40,579 nt of DNA from Gammaproteobacteria bacterium SG8_30. GTDB lineage: Bacteria > Pseudomonadota > Gammaproteobacteria > Steroidobacterales > Steroidobacteraceae. The position numbers and the translations under genes were made by a program. Below the pieces are notes generated by a model. It was given only the letters and a program-made list of their open reading frames with translations, did no database searches and had not been told where the DNA came from. Below are positions 18,936-26,581 of this stretch, piece by piece (position 1 is the stretch's first letter; each line of letters begins with the position of its first letter). The stretch is taken from contig LJNS01000028.1 of NCBI GenBank assembly GCA_001303245.1, forward strand, positions 1 through 40,579, written 5' to 3'.

Positions 18936-19856
18936 ATGGCAATCATGATGTTTTCAGCCGGAGCGCTCGCCGACTCCGGTCTGCGAACGATCAGGACGCG
19001 GACGCTCGTCGCGCTGGCGGCGGCGCTGGCGCTCGCCGTACTGCTCTCCGGCCTCGCCATCGGGTTCCAGATCGGCCGTGTGGCTGACGCCGGCGACAGG
19101 AGCGCGGGCGGCCCGCCCGGTTACCTCGGGCTCGATCCCAGCCGTCCCGGCGACCAGGCGCTGGTCGACGAGATCGGTGCGCTGTCCGGACGGCTGATCC
19201 GTCTGGAAGCGGAGGCCAGCCGGCTTGCCGAGCGGGTGGACGCCTCCTCGAAGGGACAAGGGCCGAAGCAGGACAGCGCCAAGTCGACGGACGATGCCTC
19301 GCGGCCGGCCGGCGGACCGCTGCTGCCGTCGCGGTTCGACGCGGCTCCCGGCGCAGGCGTCTCGCTGGTCGCGCTCGATCGCCAGCTCGGGGAACTGGAG
19401 GCCGCGCTCGGCCGCGTCGGCGCGGAACTGTCGCGGCGCGACCTCGATGCGATGGCGTTCCCGAGCCGGGTGCCCGTGCCGGGCGTCCCCGTCTCGTCCG
19501 GATTCGGGCGCCGCACCGATCCCTTCACCGGGCTGCCCGCCCTGCACACGGGTATCGATTACCCGGCGCCCTACGGAACGCCCATCCTGGCGAGTGCAGG
19601 CGGTCGCGTGCGTTACGCGGGGCCGCGCGGTCCCTACGGCAATACGGTCGAGATCGACCACGGCGGCGGGCTCGTCACGCGCTACGGACACGCCTCGCGC
19701 ATCCACGTGCGAGTCGGCGACATCCTGCTGCCGGGCCAGAACATTGCCACCGTCGGGTCCACGGGCCGCTCGACCGGGCCGCACCTTCACTTCGAGGTCC
19801 TGAGGGAAGGCACCCCGGTGCACCCCGAGTCCTACCTGGCGGGCGACGACTCCTGA
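18936..19856 (+). CDS. M23 (LytM) family metallopeptidase of the bactofilin cassette
   Basis: This 306-residue protein has an N-terminal membrane anchor (TLVALAAALALAVLLSGLAIGF), then a periplasmic coiled-coil region. The C-terminal LytM domain has all zinc ligands: HTGIDYPAPYGTPI (His, Asp), RYGHAS and GPHLHFEV (HxH). Such enzymes cut peptidoglycan cross-links. It is translationally joined to the next small gene by a TGATG overlap and lies just before a bactofilin, the arrangement seen in cell-shape loci (Csd1/CcmA-type). It probably trims peptidoglycan under bactofilin control; this is inference from context. Confidence 0.9.
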   Translation: MAIMMFSAGALADSGLRTIRTRTLVALAAALALAVLLSGLAIGFQIGRVADAGDRSAGGPPGYLGLDPSRPGDQALVDEIGALSGRLIRLEAEASRLAERVDASSKGQGPKQDSAKSTDDASRPAGGPLLPSRFDAAPGAGVSLVALDRQLGELEAALGRVGAELSRRDLDAMAFPSRVPVPGVPVSSGFGRRTDPFTGLPALHTGIDYPAPYGTPILASAGGRVRYAGPRGPYGNTVEIDHGGGLVTRYGHASRIHVRVGDILLPGQNIATVGSTGRSTGPHLHFEVLREGTPVHPESYLAGDDS

Positions 19857-20221
19857 TGCCCCCGGGACTTCTGCAGCGTCGGGATCACACGCACTGGCTC
19901 AGCCAGGCGAGCTTTGCGCTGGAGGCGCACGACCCGGCGCGACGCCGGATGAAGTGGGCGGGACTGGTCCTGCTCGTTCTCCTGCTCGTGGCGGCGGCCC
20001 GCGGTGTCGTCGCCGACCTGCTCGACCTCGAGGCCGCGCGCGAGGACCAGGCGCTGGCGACGGCCGAGGCCGACCGCCTGCGCTCGCAGCTCGCGGTCGA
20101 GGCCGCGACGCGCCGGCAGCTCGAACAGCATGCCGCCGACCTGGGTGCCGAGGTCGAGGAGCTGACCCGGCAGGTGGAATTCCTGAGCGCGCGCAAGGGG
20201 TCCGGTACCCGCGCGAACTAG
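19856..20221 (+). CDS. small membrane-anchored coiled-coil protein
   Basis: This 121-residue protein has a cytoplasmic N-terminus of about 31 residues, one membrane helix (WAGLVLLVLLLVAAARGVVA) and a long heptad-rich periplasmic helix (LEAAREDQALATAEADRLRSQ, then LEQHAADLGAEVEELTRQVEFL). It resembles FtsB/DUF6776-like scaffolds in layout. Its ATG shares one base with the M23 peptidase stop, so the two are translationally coupled. It ends 28 bp before the bactofilin gene. A likely role is linking or regulating the peptidase and the bactofilin scaffold; function unproven. Confidence 0.7.
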   Translation: MPPGLLQRRDHTHWLSQASFALEAHDPARRRMKWAGLVLLVLLLVAAARGVVADLLDLEAAREDQALATAEADRLRSQLAVEAATRRQLEQHAADLGAEVEELTRQVEFLSARKGSGTRAN

Positions 20222-20249
20222 CCTCACGACGAAACGGGAGGAAGCAACC

Positions 20250-20744
20250 ATGTTCTGGAAGAAGAAGTCATCGCCGGTCGATGCCGGGCGACTGTCGAGC
20301 CTGCTCGCGAAGGACACCTGCGTGCGCGGCGACGTGGTGTTCGACGGCGGCCTGCGGATCGACGGCCGGGTCGAGGGTAACGTCCTCGGCCAGCCGGAAG
20401 GCCGCGGACTGCTCGTGCTGAGCAACAAGGGTTCCGTCGCCGGCATGGTCGCGGTGCACGACGCCGTGATCAACGGCCTCGTCGAGGGCGACCTCGAGGT
20501 CGAGCACTATCTCGAGCTGCAGGCGAACGCCCGCGTCACGGGCAACATCACCTACCGCACGCTCAAGCTCGAGTGCGGCGCCAGCGTGGAGGGCAAGCTC
20601 AAGTGCGTGGGCGAGGCGCCCGCCACTTCGGCGCAGGGTACGGGCGAGGCCAAGGCAAGCGGCCAGGGCGGCGAAGCAAGTACCAAGGTGCTGTCCTTCG
20701 GCGGGGCCGTCGACGGCAACGCCCGCACAGCCCGTTCCAGCTAG
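20250..20744 (+). CDS. bactofilin
   Basis: This 164-residue protein has the bactofilin (DUF583) right-handed beta-helix core: FDGGLRIDGRVEGNVLG, GLLVLSNKGSVAGMVAVHDAVINGLVEGDLEVEHYLELQANARVTGNITY, and LKLECGASVEGKL. The short N-terminal MFWKKKSS and an alanine/glycine-rich, disordered C-terminal tail flank the core. Bactofilins polymerise without nucleotide into cytoplasmic, membrane-associated filaments and position cell-wall enzymes. GGGAGG precedes the ATG. Third gene of the peptidase/coiled-coil/bactofilin cassette. Confidence 0.92.
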   Translation: MFWKKKSSPVDAGRLSSLLAKDTCVRGDVVFDGGLRIDGRVEGNVLGQPEGRGLLVLSNKGSVAGMVAVHDAVINGLVEGDLEVEHYLELQANARVTGNITYRTLKLECGASVEGKLKCVGEAPATSAQGTGEAKASGQGGEASTKVLSFGGAVDGNARTARSS

Positions 20745-21140
20745 CTCGACTTCGATAGGTTCAGGCGCCCTCGTCGGCGCCATGGCCGCGTCCCGGCCGA
20801 CCCGGTCTTCCTCCGCAGGTCTTGACGTCGCCTCGCGGCCGGGATCCGGCGCGGTGTCCGCTCGATTCGCTCCCCGATACTCGCTCAGTCTCGCGGACAC
20901 CCGCGCCACCGCGGCCGCGAGGCGGGAACGCTCGGCAGCACCTCATAGGCGTGCCGGATGCGACGGGGTGTCCCCCGGCGAGCGACTAAGATCGACCCGG
21001 AGCGAGCGGGGGACACCCCCGAGCAAGGCGGCACGCCCGGCAAGGTCATCGCCGGTGGCCCGGCGGGTGCCCTTGGGTATGCGCGAGCACAGCCAGCACG
21101 CCAGGCGATCCGTGCCGGATGACACGTCGGCTACGCGGCG
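20745..21140. other. 396-bp stretch without a recognisable gene
   Basis: The frames open here (for example 20782-21168 plus) give arginine/serine-rich translations without family resemblance. The stretch holds the nested inverted repeat at 20948-21037 and an 11-base direct repeat, CGTGCCGGATG, at 20950-20960 and 21111-21121. Both flanking genes, bactofilin (plus) and mutM (minus), converge on it, so terminator function is plausible. Confidence 0.6.
20948..21037. repeat. nested inverted repeat with GGGG..CCCC arms
   Basis: Outer arms GGCGTGCCG (20948-20956) and CGGCACGCC (21029-21037) and inner arms of 13 bp (20965-20977 and 21007-21019, containing GGGGTGTCCCCC) are perfectly complementary, separated by 8-9 bp asymmetric spacers. 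A 29-bp loop lies between the inner arms. The inner arms are themselves near-palindromic. It resembles a REP/BIME-type extragenic palindrome and shares a GGGGACA core with elements at 32.3, 36.9 and 39.1 kb. Confidence 0.7.
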
Positions 21141-21956
21141 TCAGCGCTGGCAGGACGGGCAGAAGTAGGTCGAACGCTGGCTCTGGACGTAATGTCGGAT
21201 CGGTGTGCCGCAGCGCCGGCAGAGCTCGCCCGCGCGCTCGTAGACGTAGAGCTTCTGCCGGAAGTAGCCGGGCGTTCCGTCCGGGTTCACGTAGTCGCGC
21301 AGCGTCGTCCCGCCGACCTCGATCGCCTCCGACAGCACCTCGCGGATCGCGGCGGCCAGCGCGTGCATGCGCTCCCGGCTCACGCGCCGCGCCTGCGTAC
21401 CCGGGCGGATGCCGGCACGAAAGAGCGCCTCGCTCGCGTAGATGTTGCCGACGCCCACCACCACCTGCGCGTTCATGATGAACAGCTTGATGGCGACGCG
21501 CCGGCCCCGCGCGCGCTTCCAGAGATAGTCGCCGTCGAACTCAGGACCGAGCGGCTCGGGTCCCAGAGCTGCCAGCAATGGGTGAGACATCGGGTCACCG
21601 GTCACCCAGTGCAGGCTGCCGAAGCGCCGGGGGTCGTTGAACCGCAGGCAGCGCCCCGAGTCGAGCAGGAGGTCGAAGTGATCGTGCGTCCGGATCGGCG
21701 CGCCCGCCGCGGCGATGCGCAGGCTGCCGGACATGCCGAGGTGTGCGATCAGCGTGCCGCCGTCGGTGTCGATCAGGAGGTACTTGGCCCGCCGCCGCAC
21801 GCCGAGAATTAGCTGACCCGCGACGCGACGCTCGAGCCTGCGGGGCAACGGCCAGCGCAGGCGGCGGTCGCGCACTTCGAGTGCGACGATACGCCGACCC
21901 CGCAGCGACGGCTCGATACCGCTGCGTGTCGTCTCGACTTCGGGTAGTTCGGGCAT
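21141..21956 (-). CDS. mutM: formamidopyrimidine-DNA glycosylase
   Basis: This 271-residue protein is MutM/Fpg, which excises 8-oxoguanine and formamidopyrimidines and cleaves the abasic site. The catalytic N-terminal proline and glutamate are in MPELPEVETT (Pro2, Glu3). LIAHLGMSGSLRI, FNDPRRFGSLHW, VVGVGNIYASEALFRAGIRP and the C-terminal zinc finger CRRCG...CPSC are all intact. The ATG at 21956 starts the conserved motif, though the frame stays open 27 codons further. A GC-rich hairpin lies immediately upstream and separates it from the AraC-type gene on the same strand. Confidence 0.95.
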   Translation of the reverse strand: MPELPEVETTRSGIEPSLRGRRIVALEVRDRRLRWPLPRRLERRVAGQLILGVRRRAKYLLIDTDGGTLIAHLGMSGSLRIAAAGAPIRTHDHFDLLLDSGRCLRFNDPRRFGSLHWVTGDPMSHPLLAALGPEPLGPEFDGDYLWKRARGRRVAIKLFIMNAQVVVGVGNIYASEALFRAGIRPGTQARRVSRERMHALAAAIREVLSEAIEVGGTTLRDYVNPDGTPGYFRQKLYVYERAGELCRRCGTPIRHYVQSQRSTYFCPSCQR

Positions 21957-21975
21957 GAGGGCTCCCATGCGAGAA

Positions 21976-21998
21976 GGCCCGTCGCGGGACGGGCCTTT
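21976..21998. terminator. bidirectional-looking hairpin between the araC-type gene and mutM
   Basis: GGCCCGTC (21976-21983) pairs with GACGGGCC (21988-21995) across a GCGG loop. TTT follows on the plus strand and TTCTC on the minus strand. It could end the minus-strand AraC-type transcript before mutM. Confidence 0.5.
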
Positions 21999-22006
21999 CG
22001 GGTATC

Positions 22007-22024
22007 GAATCACAGCGGTGATTC
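22007..22024. repeat. short palindrome downstream of the araC-type gene
   Basis: GAATCAC and GTGATTC form a perfect 7-bp inverted repeat around AGCG, 32 bp past the AraC-type stop. It may be part of the same termination region or an operator. No factor can be named. Confidence 0.35.
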
Positions 22025-22055
22025 GCCGGCAAGACAAGGCGCGCCCACCAGCGCG

Positions 22056-23060
22056 CTACATCGCGGGCGCCGCTCTGGAGCGTCGATAATGCCGGGGCGA
22101 AAGCCCCGTCTCGCGCCGGAAGGCGCGGGCGAAGTGCGCAGGCGCCGAGTAACCGAGCTCGGCGGCCACGTCGGTGATGCTGAGGTCCCGCTCCGCGAGT
22201 AACTCGCGGGCGCGCTCGACGCGCACCTGGGTGACGAGGTCACGAAACTGCAGCCCGTGTTCCGCCAGCTGTCGCTGCAGCGTTCGCGGGCCGAGACCTA
22301 GTCGCTCCGCCGTTGCCTCCAGGTCGACTCCCGAATCCATCAGCTGGATACGCACGAGCTCGCGCGCGACCTCGCTGACTCCGTCGGGAGCACGCCTCGC
22401 CCGCGAGCGGTGCACGTCGGCAAGCGTCGCGGATGAAAAGGAGCGGCGCGGCGCGCGCACGCCCAGCGTCTCCGGTCGCATGAAGATGCCTATCCTGTCC
22501 GCACCGCAGCGAACCTGGCAGCCGAATACATCCTGTGCACGCGTTTCGGCACGCGCATAGCGCAGGTCGAGATCGATGCGCTCGGGTCGCCAGTCGGCCC
22601 CGAGGTAGGCGCGGAGGAGGTTGAGCAAGACGCCCGCGGCGCAGTACGCCACGTTCTCGTAAGTCGGGGCGCCTGCGCTGCCGAACCGGTAGGCGAAGCG
22701 AACGAGGGGACCCGACTTGTCGACGGTCAACTCGTCGCGGCTGCTGTGCCAGCGCAACGCCTGCCGCGAGCGCCGAAGCGCGTCGAGCAACGTCGGCCCT
22801 GACAGCATGTATCTGCCGTAGACACCATACTCGGCCGGTGTCAGGTGCGGTGCGAACGCGAGTCCGACGCGTGCGTCGCCGACGAGTCGCGCGCATTCGT
22901 CGAGAAAGACCATCAGCGACCGCTGCGTGATGAAGCGGTTGTCCTCGTGCTCGATGCCATGAGGCAGCCCGGCGGCCTCGGTCGCTCGGTTCAGTCCCCT
23001 GCTGCCCGCCTCGGTGCGGAGGAACGCCGGCATCGGGCCCAGCACACGGGCGCTGATCAT
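22056..23060 (-). CDS. AraC family transcriptional regulator
   Basis: This regulator of about 334 residues has an N-terminal ligand-binding region of the OruR/ArgR-type AraC subfamily (LMVFLDECARLVGDARVGLAFAP, TPAEYGVYGRYMLSGPTLLDAL) and a C-terminal double helix-turn-helix. LDLEATAERLGLGPRTLQRQLAEHG and LSITDVAAELGYSAPAHFARAFRRETGLSPRHYR are the HTH motifs. The ATG at 23060 is used; a TTG at 23075 has a better ribosome site (GAGAGGAAA) and may be the true start. It is divergent from the DUF1254 gene across about 230 bp, so it is a plausible regulator of that gene cluster. Confidence 0.85.
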   Translation of the reverse strand: MISARVLGPMPAFLRTEAGSRGLNRATEAAGLPHGIEHEDNRFITQRSLMVFLDECARLVGDARVGLAFAPHLTPAEYGVYGRYMLSGPTLLDALRRSRQALRWHSSRDELTVDKSGPLVRFAYRFGSAGAPTYENVAYCAAGVLLNLLRAYLGADWRPERIDLDLRYARAETRAQDVFGCQVRCGADRIGIFMRPETLGVRAPRRSFSSATLADVHRSRARRAPDGVSEVARELVRIQLMDSGVDLEATAERLGLGPRTLQRQLAEHGLQFRDLVTQVRVERARELLAERDLSITDVAAELGYSAPAHFARAFRRETGLSPRHYRRSRAAPAM

Positions 23061-23114
23061 CGGGAGTGCAGTCAAAACCGGGTTTCCTCTCAGGATCGCG
23101 CATCCTGTCGCAAA

Positions 23115-23188
23115 ATGGTTTGTTCCGCCACAGCCCGGCGCAGATGATTGCGTCCCTTCTCGCAAGGGGCCAGGAAACGTATGGTTTG
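23115..23188. promoter_or_regulatory. ATGGTTTG direct repeat in the divergent promoter region
   Basis: ATGGTTTG occurs at 23115-23122 and 23181-23188, 66 bp apart (about six helical turns), between the AraC-type gene and the DUF1254 gene. The region is distinctly more AT-rich than its surroundings, including a run of eight A. Possible regulator half-sites; inferred. Confidence 0.3.
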
Positions 23189-23305
23189 GCAAAAAAAAGG
23201 CGCGGCAGTTGGCTCTTGGGTTCTGGTTCTTTCGTCTGTTGCAGCGCAGCACGCGAGCGGTGCCGTACCGGATGACTATCTGTATTGCATCGAGGGAATG
23301 ACATC

Positions 23306-24820
23306 ATGAACGCTACCAGACTTCACACGATCCTTCTCGCAGCGACGCTCGTCGCTCCGGCAGCCGGCTTGCAGGCCGCCGAGCCGCCGCGCATGAAGAT
23401 GACCACGGACATCCCTGAAGGGATCGAGACGCCTAACGTACTGGAGACGCATCTCGGTATCCTGAGCTCGTTCGACGGCGTTCCGGACAAGGCGACCACG
23501 CAGAAGGTCTACGACGACCTCGACCTGCGGCGTGCGACCGAGGCATTCCTCGCCACCTTGCCGGTGGCTTCCATGTCCGCGATGGAAGCAGGCCTTCGCA
23601 AGTTCGGTCCGCCCAACACGACGGCACTCCTGTTCGAGGACCTGATGGACTCGAGGTCCTTGTGGCTGACTCCGAACACGGTATCGATCTACCAGGTCGC
23701 CTGGGTCGAACTCGGCGACGAACCGATGGTCATCGAGACGCCGCCCAAGGTGCTTGGCATCATCGACGACGCCTGGTTCCAGTACGTGGCCGATTTCGGT
23801 AACGCGGGCCCGGACAAGGGCCAGGGCGGCAAGTTCCTGCTCGTGCCACCCGGATACGAGGGGGCTCTGCCCGAGGGCTACCACATCGCCCGGACCAACA
23901 CCTACGGCAACTGGGTCGTATGGCGCGGCTTCCAGGTAAATGGCTCGACAAGACCGGCCGTCGAGGACACCAAGAAGCGGTTCCGCATCTATCCGCTGTC
24001 GCAGAAGGACAACCCCCCGAAGATGAATTTCATCAACGTGTCGGGGACCGAGCACAACACGATCCACCGCATGGATTACGGCTACTGGGATGAGGTCAAC
24101 GAGACCGTCCAGGCGGAGCCGGCCACAGGCCTCGACCCCGAGGTCCGTGGGATGCTGGCATCGATCGGCATCGAGAAGGGCAAGCCGTTCAATCCGGATA
24201 CGAGGATGAGAGCGATCCTGACCGAGGCCGCCAAGGTGGGCTCGGTCACGGCCCAGGCCCTCACGGCCCGGCCGAGAGACGAGAGCTTCTATGTCTATCC
24301 CGGCGAGCGGGTCTGGACCAATCCGTTGCCCGGAGGCCGTTACGATTTCCTGCTTGACGGCGCCACGATGCTCGACGCGCGGACCTACATGCATTTCTAC
24401 GCGACCGGGATCACGCCTGCGATGGCGGCCAGGAACGTCGGTGTGGGCTCCCAGTACCTGATCGCCTACCTCGACAAGGACGGCAATGCCCTCGACGGCA
24501 GCAAGACCTACAGGATCCACCTGCCGCCCGACGTGCCGGCGAAGGACTTCTGGTCGTTCACGCTCTATGACAACCAGACGCGCTCCATGCTGCAGACGGA
24601 CCAGCGCTTCCCGGGCGTAGACAGCCTCGGCAAGGTCAAGGCGAATGCCGATGGTTCGTACGACGTCTATATCGGCCCGAATGCGCCCGACGGAATGGAA
24701 AACAACTGGATCCAGACGGTACCCGGCAAGGCCTGGAACACCATCTTCCGTCTGTATGGCCCGCTCGAGTCGTTTTACGATAAGAGCTGGAAGCCGAGCG
24801 ATCCGGAGCGCGTAGAGTAA
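23306..24820 (+). CDS. secreted DUF1254/DUF1214 domain protein
   Basis: This 504-residue protein has a signal peptide (MNATRLHTILLAATLVAPAAGLQA), so it is exported. The N-terminal half is DUF1254 (VYDDLDLRRATEAFLATLPVASM, TPNTVSIYQVAWVELGDEPMVIETP) and the C-terminal part is DUF1214 (AKDFWSFTLYDNQTRSML, NWIQTVPGKAWNTIFRLYGPLESFYDKSW). The pair is a common bacterial and algal-virus architecture with no known enzymatic role. GAGGGA precedes the ATG by 8 nt. A strong hairpin separates it from the glycine-zipper gene 78 bp downstream. It is divergent from an AraC-type regulator. Confidence 0.9.
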   Translation: MNATRLHTILLAATLVAPAAGLQAAEPPRMKMTTDIPEGIETPNVLETHLGILSSFDGVPDKATTQKVYDDLDLRRATEAFLATLPVASMSAMEAGLRKFGPPNTTALLFEDLMDSRSLWLTPNTVSIYQVAWVELGDEPMVIETPPKVLGIIDDAWFQYVADFGNAGPDKGQGGKFLLVPPGYEGALPEGYHIARTNTYGNWVVWRGFQVNGSTRPAVEDTKKRFRIYPLSQKDNPPKMNFINVSGTEHNTIHRMDYGYWDEVNETVQAEPATGLDPEVRGMLASIGIEKGKPFNPDTRMRAILTEAAKVGSVTAQALTARPRDESFYVYPGERVWTNPLPGGRYDFLLDGATMLDARTYMHFYATGITPAMAARNVGVGSQYLIAYLDKDGNALDGSKTYRIHLPPDVPAKDFWSFTLYDNQTRSMLQTDQRFPGVDSLGKVKANADGSYDVYIGPNAPDGMENNWIQTVPGKAWNTIFRLYGPLESFYDKSWKPSDPERVE

Positions 24821-24829
24821 GCGTGTGTT

Positions 24830-24869
24830 GCGGGATCCCGGAGCGCATTTCACTGCTCCGGGATCCCGC
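24830..24869 (+). terminator. 15-bp perfect stem-loop after the DUF1254 gene
   Basis: The arms 24830-24844 and 24855-24869 are perfectly complementary (each contains GGGATCCCG) with a 10-nt loop, starting 10 nt after the stop. No T tract follows (TCCATAG), so it may act as an mRNA 3'-end stabiliser or partial terminator within the gene cluster. Confidence 0.6.
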
Positions 24870-24898
24870 TCCATAGCGGGTTTACGAGGTAAGCAAAC

Positions 24899-25480
24899 AT
24901 GAATCACGCAGCAGCCAGGTGGGTCGTCGCAGCGCTCTGCGCGCTGGGGATGCCGCTGATGGCGTCCGCCCAGACCGGGGGCAAGACGGTCGCCGGATCG
25001 CTAGACGTCTTCGTCTTCCCGGCCGACAACCAGACGACAGAACAGCAGGCGCAGGACGAGGCCACTTGCTACCAGTGGGCGACGACCAATACCGGCATGG
25101 ACCCGAATGCCATCGCCAAGCAACAGCAGGCGAACCAGCAGCAGGCCCAGGCGGATCAACAGGCCGCCAAGGCCGCCGGCCAGGGCGCTACCCAGGGCGC
25201 CGGCGCTCGCGGCGCCGTCCGCGGTGCTGCGGCCGGCGCGATCATCGGTGAGATCGCCAGCGACGATGCCGGCAAGGGTGCCGCCTGGGGTGCGGCGGCA
25301 GGTGCGGTGTCAGGCCGTCGCCAGGCGCAGCGCGCCCAGGCGCAGGCGCAGGCGCAGGCGCAGCAGCAGGCGTCGGCACAGGCTGAGCAGCGCGAGGCGC
25401 TCACGGCCGAGCAGATGGCCAACTTCAAGAAAGCCTTCAGCGCCTGCCTCGAGGCCAAGAAATACTCGGTCAAGTTCTGA
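24899..25480 (+). CDS. secreted glycine-zipper protein
   Basis: This 193-residue protein has a signal peptide (ending MASAQT). A QQQANQQQAQADQQAA low-complexity stretch comes next, then a glycine-zipper region of the YMGG type (GARGAVRGAAAGAIIGEIASDDAGKGAAWGAAAGAVSG), then an alanine/glutamine repeat (AQAQAQAQAQQQ). The C-terminus (FKKAFSACLEAKKYSVKF) and the earlier DEATCYQWA each hold a cysteine that could pair. Glycine zippers form membrane-embedded helices; the protein probably sits in the outer membrane or periplasm. First of four closely spaced genes ending with a lipase-like lipoprotein. Confidence 0.8.
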   Translation: MNHAAARWVVAALCALGMPLMASAQTGGKTVAGSLDVFVFPADNQTTEQQAQDEATCYQWATTNTGMDPNAIAKQQQANQQQAQADQQAAKAAGQGATQGAGARGAVRGAAAGAIIGEIASDDAGKGAAWGAAAGAVSGRRQAQRAQAQAQAQAQQQASAQAEQREALTAEQMANFKKAFSACLEAKKYSVKF

Positions 25481-25517
25481 GCAGACGGCGTGCCGACGCC
25501 GTCCGGAGACTCATTTC

Positions 25518-25934
25518 ATGAAGACCATGCTTGCAGCGGCAGCCGGTTCCCTCGTGTTGGCGACGGCGCTGGCGGACGACGTGTCGGGCAGCGAGCGCCT
25601 GCTGTGCTCGTCGAGCCAGGCGATGATCTGCTTCGAGACCGGCGAGTGCTTCAACGCGCAGCCCTGGGAGCTCGACGTGCCGCAGTTCATCCTCGTCGAC
25701 CTCAAAAAGGACGTGCTTTCGACGACTGGTGCGGCCGAGGAACGGCGCTCCACGCCGATCGCCAGGGTGACCCGGGAGGAGGGCACCGTGTTCCTGCAGG
25801 GCATCGAAAGACGCCGGGCCTTCAGCATCGTCATCGAGGAGTCGCTCGGCACGTTCAACGCGGCCGTCGCGCGGGACGGGGTCACGGTGTCCGTGTTCGG
25901 TGCCTGCACCGATGCCGCCCGGATCGGCGGTTAG
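25518..25934 (+). CDS. small secreted protein of unknown function
   Basis: This 138-residue protein has a signal peptide (MKTMLAAAAGSLVLATALA). The mature part contains an early cluster of cysteines (LLCSSS, ICFETGECF) and a late one (GACTD), suggesting disulfides. Middle segments such as FILVDLKKDVLS and RAFSIVIEESLGTFNAAV look like a small beta-rich domain. I do not recognise a family. It starts 37 bp after the glycine-zipper gene and ends 52 bp before the SYLF gene, so it is probably part of the same transcript. The frame is open upstream, but the ATG begins a clear signal peptide. Confidence 0.65.
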   Translation: MKTMLAAAAGSLVLATALADDVSGSERLLCSSSQAMICFETGECFNAQPWELDVPQFILVDLKKDVLSTTGAAEERRSTPIARVTREEGTVFLQGIERRRAFSIVIEESLGTFNAAVARDGVTVSVFGACTDAARIGG

Positions 25935-25986
25935 CACGCGCGCGAGACGTGCCGGTCACGCCGGCATTCATGGGGGACCGGCAGCA

Positions 25987-26562
25987 ATGACGACCCACGT
26001 ACCGGGCGGCCGATGGCTGGCCGCCGCCATCGTTTGCCTGATGGCCTGGCAGCCGGCCCATGCGGCCAAGAGCCCGGATGAGGAGCGCGCCGAGATCCGT
26101 GAGACGTCGGCGAAGGTGCTCGAGCGCCTGTACAAGATCGAGCCGGGCGCGCGCGAGGCGATCGCGGAGGCCGCAGGCTACGCGGTGTTCAGCAACTTCG
26201 GCACCAAGATCCTGGTCGTCGGCGGCGGCGCCGGCAAGGGCCTTGCGGTCGACCGCAAGACGGGGGCCGCGACCTTCATGAAGATGGTGGAGTTGCAGAC
26301 CGGGCTCGGCTTCGGCGTGAAGAAGTTCCAGCTCGTCTGGGTGTTCGCCACGAAGTCGGCGCTCGACGGCTTCGTCGACAGCGGCTGGGAGTTCGGCGGC
26401 CAGGTCACGGCCGCGGCGCAGTACGAGGGCGAGGGTGCCGCGACGCAGGGCGCGCTGTCCGTCTCCCCGGGCGTGTGGCTCTACCAGCTGACCGAGGATG
26501 GCCTCGCGCTCGAGCTGACCGTGAAGGGCACGAAGTACTACAGGGACGACGACCTTAACTGA
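25987..26562 (+). CDS. secreted SYLF (YSC84-like) domain protein
   Basis: This 191-residue protein has a signal peptide (AAAIVCLMAWQPAHA). The mature part resembles the SYLF lipid-binding domain: EAAGYAVFSNFGTKILVVGGGAGKGLAVDRKTG, then FMKMVELQTGLGFGVKKFQLVWVFATKSALDGFVDSGWEFGG and a C-terminal YYRDDDLN. Bacterial SYLF proteins are exported and of uncertain role; eukaryotic relatives bind phosphoinositides. It lies 19 bp upstream of a lipase-like lipoprotein gene, which makes a role in envelope lipid handling plausible. The ATG at 25987 is chosen because it begins the signal peptide. Confidence 0.75.
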   Translation: MTTHVPGGRWLAAAIVCLMAWQPAHAAKSPDEERAEIRETSAKVLERLYKIEPGAREAIAEAAGYAVFSNFGTKILVVGGGAGKGLAVDRKTGAATFMKMVELQTGLGFGVKKFQLVWVFATKSALDGFVDSGWEFGGQVTAAAQYEGEGAATQGALSVSPGVWLYQLTEDGLALELTVKGTKYYRDDDLN

Positions 26563-26581
26563 ATCGCCGGAGGCGGGCTCC

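Noticed and set aside
20782-21168. 128-codon plus-strand frame in the bactofilin-mutM gap
   Set aside because: Arginine/serine-rich, no ribosome site, spans the nested inverted repeat and runs into mutM; no recognisable domain.
25321-25390. CAGGCG-type tandem repeat as a separate repeat or CRISPR-like array
   Set aside because: It is in-frame coding for the alanine/glutamine run of the glycine-zipper protein, with no spacers.
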